Source of the DNA: Bacillota bacterium | GTDB taxonomy: Bacteria > Bacillota > Clostridia > Lachnospirales > Lachnospiraceae | Direction: 5' to 3' | DNA: 64,000 bases | Assembly (NCBI GenBank): GCA_023415595.1 | Contig: JAEZJW010000106.1 | Coordinates: 7,991 to 71,990 of the forward strand | Shown: positions 1 to 8,498 of the stretch, piece after piece | Numbering within the stretch: position 1 is the stretch's first letter | How the letters are laid out: each line of letters opens with the position of its first letter | Translations under genes and position numbers: made by a program | Notes under the pieces: model-generated | The model's input: the letters and a program-made list of their open reading frames with translations, nothing else | Databases searched by the model: none | What the model was told of the DNA's origin: nothing

Positions 1-134
1 ATTCCTGCGATGGTTATGATGTAAAGCGGCTTCTTCTTATGAAATGGAATTCCCATAATTCCCCAACATACCAAAATCAGCTTGATTACATCAATGGAAT
101 AGTATTTAACTATGTCTGACAAATAGCTTAACAT
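1..134 (-). CDS. N-terminus of a membrane protein, probable sensor kinase (partial)
   Basis: The frame opens with ATG at 132-134 and runs off the left edge, so only about 44 residues are visible. They begin MLSYLSDIVKYYSID and contain one hydrophobic stretch (VIKLILVCWGIMGI) followed by a short basic loop (HKKK) and the start of a second hydrophobic segment. It lies directly downstream of, and on the same strand as, a LytTR response regulator. In AgrC/AgrA-type pairs that place is usually filled by a multi-pass GHKL histidine kinase, which is my inference here. No catalytic domain is visible, so a different membrane protein cannot be excluded. Confidence 0.5.
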   Translation of the reverse strand, partial: MLSYLSDIVKYYSIDVIKLILVCWGIMGIPFHKKKPLYIITIAG

Positions 135-147
135 GGAACCTCCCAAG

Positions 148-257
148 CCTGTTTTGTAGGCTTTAGCCTGTCTTATAGGCTTTAGCCTGTCTTGTAGGCT
201 TTACCCTGTCATGTAGGCTTTACCCTGTCATGTAGGCTTTACCATCCTGCAGGCTTT
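148..257. repeat. 19-bp tandem repeat, five units plus a degenerate sixth
   Basis: Five consecutive 19-bp units start at 148, 167, 186, 205 and 224, each ending in GTAGGCTTTA plus one base (ATAGGCTTTA in the second), and are followed by a decayed copy to about 257. Most units contain AGCCT or ACCCT and AGGCT separated by seven bases, so each could fold into a small hairpin. The array fills the gap between the response regulator stop and the next start codon. Confidence 0.9.
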
Positions 258-263
258 GTCTTC

Positions 264-962
264 TTACCAGGCGTTTCTTCTGCGGTATTCCCTACAGGCC
301 TGTTTAAACTTAGAGGTCTGCCGGAACGCAAGCTCTACCCGCTCCCCATTCTCCATCAGTATGTACTTCCCTATCTCTTCAACATATGCCATATTCACGA
401 TAAAGGCTTTATGGACACGGTAGAAATCACCGGTATGTAGCATCTGCTCCCATGCACTCATGGACTGGCTGCTCTCATAACAGTCCTTTTTCGTACGTAC
501 GATGCAGCACCGGTCTGCATACTCGATATACAGAATATCCCTAGGCTTAATATATCTGGTTGTTCCGCTCTTCTGCAGAGCTATTCTGGAACTCCCTGTT
601 AATTCGTCAAGTGCATCTTTAAATGCCTTAATCATATCCTCTTCCTTAAGAGGCTTTAGCAGGTACCTAAATGCCTTGACTCTGTACCCGTCCTGCATAA
701 AGTCCCCATGTCCTGTAACGAAGATAATTAGCAGCTCTTCTCCCCTTAATCTAAGCTCCTTCGCAGTCTCCAATCCATCCTTCCCCTTCATCTGCACATC
801 AAGGAACAGAATATCAATGGTTCTCTCATAGGAAAGCAGCTCTTCCCCGGAGGCAAAGCATACAACTTCAAAATCCAGCAGACAGGTCTCCTTATACCTC
901 AGACAGTATAGGGACATCTCCTCTCGGATCACAATTTCATCATCACAGATACCGATTCTCAT
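264..962 (-). CDS. LytTR-family response regulator
   Basis: A receiver domain (about residues 1-120) has the acidic pair in MRIGICDDE, the phospho-acceptor Asp55 in LFLDVQMKG, and the conserved Lys in LLKPL. It is followed by a LytTR DNA-binding domain (about 125-228) with the typical FYRVHKAFIVN segment. That is the AgrA/VirR/ComE architecture, which binds short direct repeats in promoters and is phosphorylated by GHKL kinases. I start at ATG 960-962 because MRIGICDD is the canonical beginning and GAGGAAG lies just before it; an ATG at 984-986 would add eight residues. It would be co-transcribed with the partial membrane protein, across the 19-bp repeat array. Confidence 0.85.
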   Translation of the reverse strand: MRIGICDDEIVIREEMSLYCLRYKETCLLDFEVVCFASGEELLSYERTIDILFLDVQMKGKDGLETAKELRLRGEELLIIFVTGHGDFMQDGYRVKAFRYLLKPLKEEDMIKAFKDALDELTGSSRIALQKSGTTRYIKPRDILYIEYADRCCIVRTKKDCYESSQSMSAWEQMLHTGDFYRVHKAFIVNMAYVEEIGKYILMENGERVELAFRQTSKFKQACREYRRRNAW

Positions 963-1162
963 ATCTTCCTCATACATTTTCATCATTTACCTAATCATAA
1001 CAACCTTGACAAAATTCGTCAAGCAATTCATTTCCATGAATAGTAAAAAGATTAGATCTCCGTTACAGTTCAGCCTTCCATGCTATAAAACCAGACCAGA
1101 GAAGAATGCTCCCATGGATGAGACGCTCCCGCTTAACTGCATTACGTTGTTAAGATTTTATG

Positions 1163-1191
1163 TCTACAAATGTGATCAACCATGTTATAAT
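1163..1191 (+). promoter_or_regulatory. Candidate sigma-A promoter of luxS
   Basis: TCTACA at 1163-1168 and TATAAT at 1186-1191 are 17 bp apart, 36 bp before the luxS start codon. The -10 is perfect and the -35 matches four of six consensus bases. Confidence 0.55.
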
Positions 1192-1226
1192 AAACATAAA
1201 CCAAAATCAGAAAGGTAAGGTACCAT

Positions 1227-1706
1227 ATGAAGCAGATTGCCAGCTTTACCATAGATCATATGCGTTTGCTCGCGGGCGTATATGTATCAAGGAAGGATAA
1301 AATCGGGAGTGAGACTATCACTACCTTTGATCTTAGAATAACCAGACCGAATTTCGAACCGGTCATGTTAACAGGTGAGATTCATACTCTGGAGCACTTG
1401 GGTGCCACCTACTTAAGAAATCGTAAGGATTATGCAGACAGAGTCGTATATTTCGGACCTATGGGGTGTCGAACCGGGTTCTACCTGTTATTGGGCGGCG
1501 ATTACCAATCGAAGGACATCCTGCCCCTGATGATTGAGATGTTTGAGTTTATCCGAGATTTTAACGGAGATATTCCGGGGGCCACAGCAGAGAACTGCGG
1601 CAATTATTCCGATATGAACCTGGAACTTGCTAAGTATTATGCAAAACGTTATTTGGAGCAGGTTCTATATCAGATTGATGATACTACCTTGAATTATCCT
1701 GTATAA
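1227..1706 (+). CDS. luxS: S-ribosylhomocysteine lyase
   Basis: LuxS cleaves S-ribosylhomocysteine to homocysteine and the AI-2 precursor DPD in the activated methyl cycle. The diagnostic zinc motif HTLEH is at residues 53-57 (His53, His57, with Glu56 as general base), the catalytic Cys81 sits in GPMGCRTGF, and the third zinc ligand Cys124 is in NCGNYSDM. The length of 159 residues is normal for the family. AAAGG precedes the ATG at 1227, and a promoter and a strong terminator flank the gene, so it looks monocistronic. No Pfs nucleosidase or methionine gene is adjacent. The LytTR regulator next door is divergent, and no functional link is shown. Confidence 0.97.
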   Translation: MKQIASFTIDHMRLLAGVYVSRKDKIGSETITTFDLRITRPNFEPVMLTGEIHTLEHLGATYLRNRKDYADRVVYFGPMGCRTGFYLLLGGDYQSKDILPLMIEMFEFIRDFNGDIPGATAENCGNYSDMNLELAKYYAKRYLEQVLYQIDDTTLNYPV

Positions 1707-1757
1707 CTAAATATGCATTTGTAGTACTACAGAAATATTCTGTACTACATGTTAACG

Positions 1758-1810
1758 AATGGATTGTCCGTACCAGCCGAAATAGGTCGGTAAGACAATC
1801 CATTTTTTAT
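1758..1810 (+). terminator. Rho-independent terminator of luxS
   Basis: An 11-bp perfect inverted repeat, AATGGATTGTC (1758-1768) with GACAATCCATT (1794-1804), is followed by a T run at 1803-1809. Confidence 0.85.
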
Positions 1811-1922
1811 TTAGTAACAGCCAATTTCGTCAGTACATCAGATAACTATGAACAGTATCCTCTCATGCATCAATATAAACTCCATGAATATACTGTAATG
1901 AGTATATCATATGGGGGAAAAT

Positions 1923-2612
1923 ATGGCAGACACTGACATTTTACACACAGCGGAAATTCTGAAGGCCGCATTACCTTATGTCGATGTCCGGACAAAGACA
2001 ACCATGGATCTACTCTTAAAGCTCTATGAGTTAATAGATTGCTTGCGCAGATTGGGAAAGAATAGCTTGAATTCCTGTGACTATGAGGAGCAGAAGGCTG
2101 ATATGGAGTCCATGCTGAAAAGTATCAGACCGCTTTGTAAGGATCCGGAGAAGGCCATGGTAGACCAGCTCCTAAACTTCTATAATGCAAAGCGTATGTA
2201 TGAAATGTATAATACCTATATGTCAGCCATGAAGACAATGCAAGAATTTGGTGGCTTTTCATCCGGAACTGATGGAGAAGCATCAGATAGCTTTATGAAT
2301 AATTTCTCCGGTTTTGACTTCTCTTCCATCTTCGGCAACAACTCTGGCAGCAGCTCAAGCTCTGAGGAAGCTTCTGATTCAGAAGCTGCATCGGAATATC
2401 ATGGAGAGGATGCAGATTACTCGGATCGGGAAGACAAGGAAGGACAACACACTGATGATACTGAAGGTGGTCAGGGCAACGGAGGCAACAATCAGATGTT
2501 TGATATGTTGAAGAATATGATACCACCGGAACAGATGAGTACCTTCGAAAACCTACGAATGCTTTTTAATACCATGTCATATGATGATAATAAGAAAACC
2601 GATTCTATGTAA
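1923..2612 (+). CDS. Uncharacterised acidic protein with low-complexity Ser/Glu/Asp region
   Basis: I do not recognise a family. The first ~110 residues look helical (TAEILKAALPYVDVRTKTTMD and onward). A Gly/Ser/Glu/Asp-rich low-complexity stretch (about residues 125-190) follows, then a short helical tail with NQMFDMLKNMIPPEQM and a second amphipathic helix. There is no signal peptide or TM segment, so it is probably cytosolic. I place the start at ATG 1923 because GGGGGA lies four bases upstream; an ATG at 1911 has no ribosome site. The next gene follows after 12 bp and also begins MADT, and its PPEQ/SPKE tail segment is similar, suggesting a functionally linked pair. The function is unknown. 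Confidence 0.7.
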   Translation: MADTDILHTAEILKAALPYVDVRTKTTMDLLLKLYELIDCLRRLGKNSLNSCDYEEQKADMESMLKSIRPLCKDPEKAMVDQLLNFYNAKRMYEMYNTYMSAMKTMQEFGGFSSGTDGEASDSFMNNFSGFDFSSIFGNNSGSSSSSEEASDSEAASEYHGEDADYSDREDKEGQHTDDTEGGQGNGGNNQMFDMLKNMIPPEQMSTFENLRMLFNTMSYDDNKKTDSM

Positions 2613-2624
2613 GGAGCGATGACA

Positions 2625-2903
2625 ATGGCTGACACGTCATGGACGAATAATCCTAAAATGAAAAACGTAGATCCCCGCAAGCTTGCGATTCTCTTAGAGG
2701 TAATGAAAGAAGCCGAAGGAAAACCGATGGATAAATTAATACCTCTTCTTATGAATACAAATAAAAGATTAAATGAACAGAATCTTACCTTTAACAAGGA
2801 TGAAAGTGACATCATGATGGAGATTTTAACAAAGAATATGTCCCCGAAGGAAAAATCACAATTCGAAATGATCCGGAAAATGATGCAGCAGCAGAAGAAG
2901 TAA
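2625..2903 (+). CDS. Uncharacterised small charged protein
   Basis: This 92-residue basic, helical protein begins MADTSWTNNPKMKNVDPRKLA and ends in MMQQQKK. It has no TM segment. GGAG at 2613-2616 is eight bases from ATG 2625; the in-frame ATG at 2619 is only two bases away and is unlikely to be used. It is tightly linked to the preceding gene (12 bp), and its central segment (LTKNMSPKEKSQFEMIRKMM) parallels that protein's C-terminal LKNMIPPEQMSTFENLRMLF. The two may share an ancient domain that was duplicated or split. No function can be assigned. Confidence 0.7.
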   Translation: MADTSWTNNPKMKNVDPRKLAILLEVMKEAEGKPMDKLIPLLMNTNKRLNEQNLTFNKDESDIMMEILTKNMSPKEKSQFEMIRKMMQQQKK

Positions 2904-2937
2904 TCCTGCAATGGACCGGTGCCCCTTTAGCCTAATG

Positions 2938-3076
2938 ATGTTTATCATATTTTAATTTACAAAAATAGCATGAGATGATTTATCCATCGGAGACACGTTC
3001 TCACTCTGTTTGAAAATGACTCCTTATGGATAAATCATCCCACGCTATTATTTTGATATATGGATGTGATAAACAT
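2938..3076. repeat. Long imperfect palindrome between convergent genes
   Basis: The core arms, ATAGC-TG-GATGATTTATCCAT (about 2965-2987) and its complement (about 3026-3047), are extended by outer arms ATGTTTATCA (2938-2947) and TGATAAACAT (3067-3076). A run of T/A at 3046-3054 follows. It lies between two convergent transcription units, so it probably acts as a bidirectional terminator, but about 139 bp is long for that. Confidence 0.75.
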
Positions 3077-3103
3077 TTATATTTTATGAGGGCCCATATT
3101 ATC

Positions 3104-3607
3104 CTAAATATAAATTTCAGACTTTTCTGGATCCGATATGATCTCGACAAATAAACCGACATCTCTGATGGAATCGATAATCTCCTTCCGTATCTCCCGG
3201 CAGAAGAGCTTCATGGTGTAATCATCACCGAAGGATATCACAAAATCCATAGCCCCCGACGCCAGAGTACACCTAAGCTGCTCCCTTAAATTTAATCTGC
3301 ATAGCTCGTATATCTCATCTGAACAGACCTTACTGCCTTCCATTGCCTTATGATATGCCTCAAGCATTTTATCAGAATAATAATCCGGATATAGCTTCAT
3401 TGACGATGCAAATTCTGTTTCATTTCTGTTTAGTTCCAAACCGGAGATATTAAGTCTTTCTATTCCATGAAAGCTCATAATTAACTTCACCGCTTTGATA
3501 TACAACAATCTCCCAATATCGGACATCGGGGTCCAGACATTCATTAGGAGCATTCCATTCCGGTTAAGGTATTTGAGATTGTATTCACCAAACATAGGAC
3601 TGTGCAC
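3104..3607 (-). CDS. Uncharacterised protein, coupled to an upstream membrane protein
   Basis: This is a 160-170-residue soluble alpha/beta-looking protein of unknown family. The recognisable part runs from WTPMSDIGRLLYIKAVKLIM to the C-terminal FVEIISDPEKSEIYI. It overlaps the upstream gene by 23 bp in another frame, so translational coupling is likely. The start is uncertain: GTG at 3605-3607 is the longest option, ATG at 3593-3595 (MFGEYN) is equally plausible, and neither has a clear ribosome site. The overlap does not look like a frameshift of one gene, because the upstream protein ends naturally after a TM helix. Confidence 0.6.
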   Translation of the reverse strand: MHSPMFGEYNLKYLNRNGMLLMNVWTPMSDIGRLLYIKAVKLIMSFHGIERLNISGLELNRNETEFASSMKLYPDYYSDKMLEAYHKAMEGSKVCSDEIYELCRLNLREQLRCTLASGAMDFVISFGDDYTMKLFCREIRKEIIDSIRDVGLFVEIISDPEKSEIYI

Positions 3608-4313
3608 TGAGGTACAAAATAAGCATGAAGATAGTAAATCTGGAAATCAGCAGTGTCTGCTTGTAAGCATGAGAAGGGAGTGTTCCACGATCGATAGCCC
3701 ATGTAATCTTATGTCTTAAGAATACCCACTTCCATAGCTTAAAGCTAAGCAGTTCAGCTATATATAGGAGACAAACTAATGCATAGACGAACGGGTTTAC
3801 CTTCGGTTTGGTAATTTCCCGAAAGGCCAGTGCAGCGATAGGATTATATTTATAGCTTGCAGCATCACTATTGTTTGAAGGCTTAGCCATGGATCTTTGA
3901 AAGCCGTTATATTGATGTTTATAAACCTCGATTCCCTCATGATTAGTTATTGTAACTAAGCTATGCTCCCAGTTCTCCATGTTGCTGAAGCTTAGGGTAT
4001 AGCTTTCAGCGGGTAAATAATCATATAGCATCGTTATTGTTGCTTCTGCTACCTCATCCTTACTCCCTTTTACCCGGATCGTTCCCGCCTTCAGGATATA
4101 TTCCGTGGTGTCCCCATGTTTTTTGACTTCCACCTTGGTACCATCCATCATAACTTGGGTGAACAGCTCCTTCGTATAGAAGACGAACATCAGGGTAAGA
4201 AAAGCAACTACAATCCGTTTTACCCATTTATCGCTCTTCCGCTCCTCCTTCTCCGTATGCTCTTTGTCTTTATCCCGATCACCATAGACATCGATCTGAA
4301 TTCTATAACTCAT
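3585..4313 (-). CDS. Uncharacterised membrane protein
   Basis: The acidic/basic cytoplasmic N-terminus (residues 1-32) is followed by a TM helix (about 33-50, RIVVAFLTLMFVFYTKELF), an extracytoplasmic domain (about 52-170), a second TM helix (VYALVCLLYIAELLSF, about 178-195) and a third at the C-terminus (FTIFMLILYLSA). GGAGG six bases before ATG 4311-4313 supports the start. It forms a two-gene unit with the overlapping downstream gene. I do not recognise the family. The topology suggests a membrane-anchored extracytoplasmic domain with a cytoplasmic loop between the last two helices. Confidence 0.7.
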   Translation of the reverse strand: MSYRIQIDVYGDRDKDKEHTEKEERKSDKWVKRIVVAFLTLMFVFYTKELFTQVMMDGTKVEVKKHGDTTEYILKAGTIRVKGSKDEVAEATITMLYDYLPAESYTLSFSNMENWEHSLVTITNHEGIEVYKHQYNGFQRSMAKPSNNSDAASYKYNPIAALAFREITKPKVNPFVYALVCLLYIAELLSFKLWKWVFLRHKITWAIDRGTLPSHAYKQTLLISRFTIFMLILYLSAQSYVW

Positions 4314-4449
4314 TCCCTACCTCCACAAGGTCACAGTGCGTAAGATTTGTAAACCATTACGTCATTCCTATCATACCATAATTACCAACTCATTCCATTA
4401 AAAAAACATTAGAAAAATGATAAATATTATGAATCATGTAGTTAGAATA

Positions 4450-4487
4450 AGCCCTGGTATCCTTCAATCATAATGGATACCAAGGCT
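4450..4487 (-). terminator. Terminator downstream of the CDP-alcohol phosphatidyltransferase gene
   Basis: A 13-bp inverted repeat, AGCCCTGGTATCC (4450-4462) with GGATACCAAGGCT (4475-4487), lies just past the stop of the minus-strand gene ending at 4520. The T run on that strand is short (TTATT). Confidence 0.65.
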
Positions 4488-4519
4488 TTATTATCCTCTA
4501 TCTGCTTCTGCCCCATCTA

Positions 4520-5107
4520 TCAGTTCAGCTTAACCTCTTTCACTTCCCGGTACATTCTGAAATATTCCCTGATGTAAAGTAGGAAGGATAACATCAGAAA
4601 TACGCCGCATACGAGCATCAGGATGTTAACCACGAAGGAGTCAAGCTTCGGAGCCGCCACCAGTACCAACATCGTAGCATAAAATACCGTCGTCGATACT
4701 TTCCCGAACCATTTGGCTCCATTCAGCCTACGTTCCTTCTTCAGCATTGCAATTCCCGCAAATAGCATGAATAACTGCATCGTTACAAACAGTATTAATA
4801 GCAGGAACATGTATTTTATCTCTACGACTAATACAAAAATTAAGGAAGCCTGGGTAAGCTTATCGGCCATCGGATCAATTAGTTTTCCGAAATCGGTAAC
4901 CATATGGAAGGTCCTGGCGATAAAGCCATCCAGAAAATCCGTCAGTCCCGAGACAAAGACAACCGCTGCTGCCTGTATATATTCCCGTGCTTCTTCTGCA
5001 TTAATGTATAGTATCACAAATACCGGAATCAGCAAGAACCGGATATAACATAATATATTCGGTATGCTCCATAAATCCTTCTTTGAAAACTTCGCTAACA
5101 CCTTCAT
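4520..5107 (-). CDS. pgsA: CDP-alcohol phosphatidyltransferase, probable PgsA
   Basis: The protein carries the family signature D-x2-DG-x2-AR-x8-G-x3-D-x3-D, seen as DFLDGFIAR followed by DFGKLIDPMAD, which binds Mg2+ and the CDP-alcohol. It is an integral membrane protein of about 195 residues with several TM helices (FLLIPVFVILYI, LLLILFVTMQLFMLFAGIAML, MLVCGVFLMLSFLLYI). PgsA makes phosphatidylglycerophosphate from CDP-diacylglycerol and glycerol-3-phosphate. Other family members (cardiolipin or phosphatidylserine synthases) share the motif, so substrate assignment rests on length and layout. I use ATG 5105-5107 because AGGGGG lies seven bases upstream; an ATG at 5188 has no such site. Confidence 0.8.
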   Translation of the reverse strand: MKVLAKFSKKDLWSIPNILCYIRFLLIPVFVILYINAEEAREYIQAAAVVFVSGLTDFLDGFIARTFHMVTDFGKLIDPMADKLTQASLIFVLVVEIKYMFLLLILFVTMQLFMLFAGIAMLKKERRLNGAKWFGKVSTTVFYATMLVLVAAPKLDSFVVNILMLVCGVFLMLSFLLYIREYFRMYREVKEVKLN

Positions 5108-5364
5108 ACTTATCCCCCTGTTAAAGTGGCCCTTCCTCTCGTGACATATCTTACAGGATTTCCGATGAAACGCTTCAGGTATATACATAACTGCATGATG
5201 AAACTCTTTTCATTCGTCTGCCATTAGTCATAATTTTAACATATGAATCATTATTATGAAAGAATATTTTACTACAAATTTATGAAAATAATCAAGATTC
5301 TGACACTAATTTGATGCCCGATAGGAAATTTCTTATCCTCCTAATGATTTTACCATATTTAACT

Positions 5365-5438
5365 AAAAAAAGTCCATCCAAAAGTAATCATTCCGACAGG
5401 TATTTCATGATATCGGGAGCTTCTACTTAAAGATGGAC
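5365..5438 (-). terminator. leuS terminator (in a 369-bp gap)
   Basis: The minus-strand transcript can pair GTCCATC (complement of 5432-5438) with GATGGAC (complement of 5372-5378). An inner CTTTAAGTA/TACTTTTGG extension adds to this, and a T7 run lies at 5365-5371. The rest of the gap, 5108-5364, is A+T-rich and shows no convincing gene; it should contain the promoter of the phosphatidyltransferase gene. Confidence 0.8.
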
Positions 5439-5476
5439 CTCATTTACTACTATAATTTATTTGCTTGTTTTATTGT

Positions 5477-7888
5477 TTATGCCTGTTTTACTACCAGGTT
5501 AACAATCTTGCCGGGAACATAGATCTCCTTGATTACGGTACCGCCTAACTTATCTGCTATTGCAGCACGGGCAGCGGTAATTGCTTCCTCCTTAGTGGCA
5601 TCTGCAGATACCATAACCGTCATCTTCGTCTTACCGTTCACCTGGACTGCGATCTCGATCTCGCTGTCCTTCATCTTGGATTCATCATGAACCGGCCAGT
5701 TATTCTGGAATACTGAGGTAGTATGGCCTAACTGCGACCATAATTCTTCACTTGTATGAGGAATGAACGGAGCCAGCAGGATAATAGCAGTTTCCAGTGT
5801 CTCCTTGTCTATACCGCCTTCTTTCTTCGCCAGGTCGATCATCTTATTGTTATATTCCATGAAACCGCTGACAACGGTATTTAAGCTGAAGGACTCGAGA
5901 CGGGTGGTGATATCATAAATCATGCGGTTACGGACCTTCACCATTTCCTCAGTAGCTTTGATGTTCTTATCCTTGTTCTCAGTTACCAGATTGAAGAATC
6001 GGTTAATGAAACGGTATACACCGTCAATACCCCTGTCATCCCACTCAGAATCAAGTTCCGGAGGTCCAACGAATAATTCATACATTCTTAGTGAATCACA
6101 GCCATAGTCGTTTACCAGAGCATCCGGAGAAACCACATTACCCTTGGATTTGCTCATCTTCGCTCCGTTCTTACCGATCATACCCTGGTTGAACAGCTTC
6201 TTAAAGGGTTCTTCGAAATCCACAGCTCCGATATCATAAAGGAACTTTGTATAGAATCTGGAATACAGCAGATGAAGAACCGCATGCTCCACGCCACCGA
6301 TATACATATCCACCGGCAGATTCTCATGAGCCTTCTCTTTGGAAACCAGCTCTTTATCATTCTTACTGTCCACATATCGCAGGAAATACCAGGAGGAGCC
6401 TGCCCACTGGGGCATCGTATTCGTCTCTCTCTTAGCCGGCTTACCACAGCAAGGGCAGGTGGTATTAACCCATTCGTGGATATCCGCTAAAGGTGATTCA
6501 CCGGTGCCGGTCGGCTGGTATTTCTCAACCTCGGGTAATAAAAGGGGCAGCTGATCCTCCGGAACAGGTACCGCTCCGCATTCTTCACAATGAACGATCG
6601 GAATCGGCTCTCCCCAGTAACGCTGTCTGGAGAATACCCAATCGCGCAGTTTATAATTTACCGTCTTCTTGCCGATACCCATCCGGTCCAGCATATCCGG
6701 GACTTCACTCTTCGCCTTCTCAGAATCCATGCCGTTCCAATCACCGGAATTGATCATGATACCGGCTTCGGTATAGGCCTCAGTCAGTGCAGGGTTTTCC
6801 TTCCCATCCTTTGAGATGACCTGAACAATCGGAATGCCGAACTTCGTAGCGAAGTCAAAGTCTCTCTCATCATGGGCAGGTACGCACATGATGGCCCCGG
6901 TACCGTAATCCGCCAGAACATAGTCTGATAACCAGATCGGGATCGGCTTCTTCGTTAACGGATTGATCGCATAGCTTCCGGTAAACACACCGGTCTTCTC
7001 CTTATCCTGCATACGATCCACGGAGGATCTCATGGAGGACTTGAAGATATAATCTTCGACTGCTGCCTGCTGCTCCTTCGAAGCCAGTTCCTTCGCCATC
7101 GCATGCTCAGGAGCCAGAACCATAAAGGTTGCTCCATATAGCGTATCAGGTCTGGTCGTATAGACACGGATCGCTTTCTCAGTGCCGTCCACGGTGAAAT
7201 CCACCTCGGCGCCATAGCTCTTGCCGATCCAGTCGGACTGCATCTTCTTCACCTTTTCGGGCCAATCCAGCTTGTTTAAGTCTTCCAGCAGACGGTCGGC
7301 ATAGGCGGTAATCTTTAACATCCACTGCTTTAAGTTCTTCTTTGTAACAGTCGAACCGCACCGTTCACATTCGCCATTAACCACCTCTTCATTTGCAAGG
7401 CCAGTCTTACAGGAAGGGCACCAGTTGATCGGCATCTGCTTCTCATAAGCGAGTCCGGCCTTGAACATCTTCACGAAGATCCACTGGGTCCACTTATAGA
7501 AATTAGGATCCGTGGTATTAACCTCCATATCCCAGTCATAGATTGCCGCGATCTCAATCATCTGCTACTTGATAATGGCAACATTCACCGCAGTGGAATT
7601 GCTCGGATGCACACCCATCTTAATGGCATAATTCTCTGCCGGAAGTCCGAAGGCATCCCAGCCCATCGGATGAATAATGTAATAGCCCATCAGGATCTTA
7701 TATCTGCTCCAGACATCACTGATGACATAGCCCCTCCAATGTCCGACATGCAAACCGCTGCCTGAAGGGTACGGGAACATATCCAGACAATAATATTTGG
7801 GTCTCCCTTCCTTTACATTTACAGGATGCTCCTCCCAATGCTTTCTCCATTTCTTTTCAATTTCCTTATGACGATAAGGTGATGACAT
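5477..7888 (-). pseudogene. leuS: Leucyl-tRNA synthetase, interrupted by an in-frame TAG
   Basis: LeuRS charges tRNA-Leu. The N-terminal piece (7888 to 7568, 107 codons) has the HIGH-type motif as HVGH in PSGSGLHVGHWRGY. The rest (7561 to 5480) has the CP1 editing domain, the zinc-like CPSC/CERC and CEEC/CPCC clusters, KMSKS (AKMSKSKGNVV) and the anticodon and C-terminal domains. The two parts are in the same frame, separated by K-TAG-Q at 7568-7570, 7565-7567 and 7562-7564; every other region looks intact. AGGAGGAG precedes ATG 7888 and a T-box leader lies upstream. ATG 7561 could restart translation but lacks a ribosome site and would lose HIGH. CAG to TAG is one transition. It may be a real nonsense mutation, a suppressed codon or a sequence error. 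Without suppression or a second copy, the cell would lack an essential enzyme. Confidence 0.9.
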
Positions 7889-8016
7889 ATCATTCTCCTC
7901 CTAATTAAAGATCTTCTTCCAATAACTTTTCAGCTTAACAATGAAAGCTTATGGCCAAACAACTCTCTCTGTTAATGAAAGCATCCTGCTAATATCTGCT
8001 CCATGTTAAAGAGTAT

Positions 8017-8262
8017 AAAAAAACCTTCCGCCTCAATTAAGAGACGAAAGGTTATACTTCCGTGGTACCACTCTCATTCATCCTCTTACCTATGGTCAGA
8101 GGATGCACTTGATCTTCGATAACGGGAATACCGTCCCTGCCTACTGTCGTTCAGCCGGGAAGCTCAAAGGCGAGTTGGGAGTTTGCTGCTGCTATCTTAC
8201 ACCAACCGATAGCTCTCTGTGAGCACATTGACTCTTAATACTCCTTATCATTGCTGATTTCT
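8017..8262 (-). ncRNA. T-box riboswitch leader of leuS
   Basis: On the minus strand the leader has a Stem I region with the AGAGAG and GGTTGGTG segments (complement of 8197-8218), then AACTCGCCTTTGAGC and CTGAACGACAGTAGGCAGGGACGG. The T-box sequence AGTGGTACCACGGAAG follows (complement of about 8057-8072), and then a terminator hairpin, CCTTTCGTCTC/GAGGCGGAAGG (8024-8051), with a T7 run at 8017-8023. T-boxes read uncharged tRNA and open the downstream synthetase gene. A Leu codon CTC occurs in the expected part of Stem I (8179-8181), but I cannot place the specifier with certainty. It ends about 130 bp before the leuS start. Confidence 0.93.
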
Positions 8263-8412
8263 ATAATTTATAATATATTTATTAATATATCACGACTTCT
8301 ACTTTTGTCAAGTTCTTCTTAGAATATGTATAATATAACTTAATGCAAGATTTAATTCTTCCTTCGTTGTGTAGAAATAGAAATGTATCTTTATATGATT
8401 CTGTCCTTGAAC

Positions 8413-8448
8413 AAGGAACAGAGGCACTAAATTATGCCTCTGTTCCTT
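8413..8448 (-). terminator. Terminator after the giant secreted protein gene
   Basis: A perfect 14-bp inverted repeat, AAGGAACAGAGGCA (8413-8426) with TGCCTCTGTTCCTT (8435-8448), lies about 50 bp past the stop codon at 8499. The T tail is weak. Confidence 0.7.
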
Positions 8449-8498
8449 ATCCTCTTCAATTTTTCCAAATCTTATAAGCAAAAGATGATTGATGTTAC

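Noticed and set aside
1006..1218. Plus-strand frame of 70 codons before luxS
   Set aside because: It lies over the luxS promoter and has no ribosome site or recognisable sequence.
3585..3607. Frameshift joining the two genes of the 3104-4313 unit
   Set aside because: The upstream protein ends naturally after a TM helix and the downstream gene has a start of its own; overlap with coupling is enough.
7559..7561. leuS as a natural two-part enzyme with a new start at ATG 7561
   Set aside because: No ribosome site precedes it, the break lies right after the HIGH region, and a known split LeuRS (Aquifex) divides elsewhere; a nonsense codon is simpler.
7562..7570. Genome-wide reassignment of TAG or TGA as an explanation for the split genes
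   Set aside because: Other intact genes in this window end normally at TAG (for example the M32 carboxypeptidase and the MBL hydrolase) and TGA; a whole-code change is unlikely.
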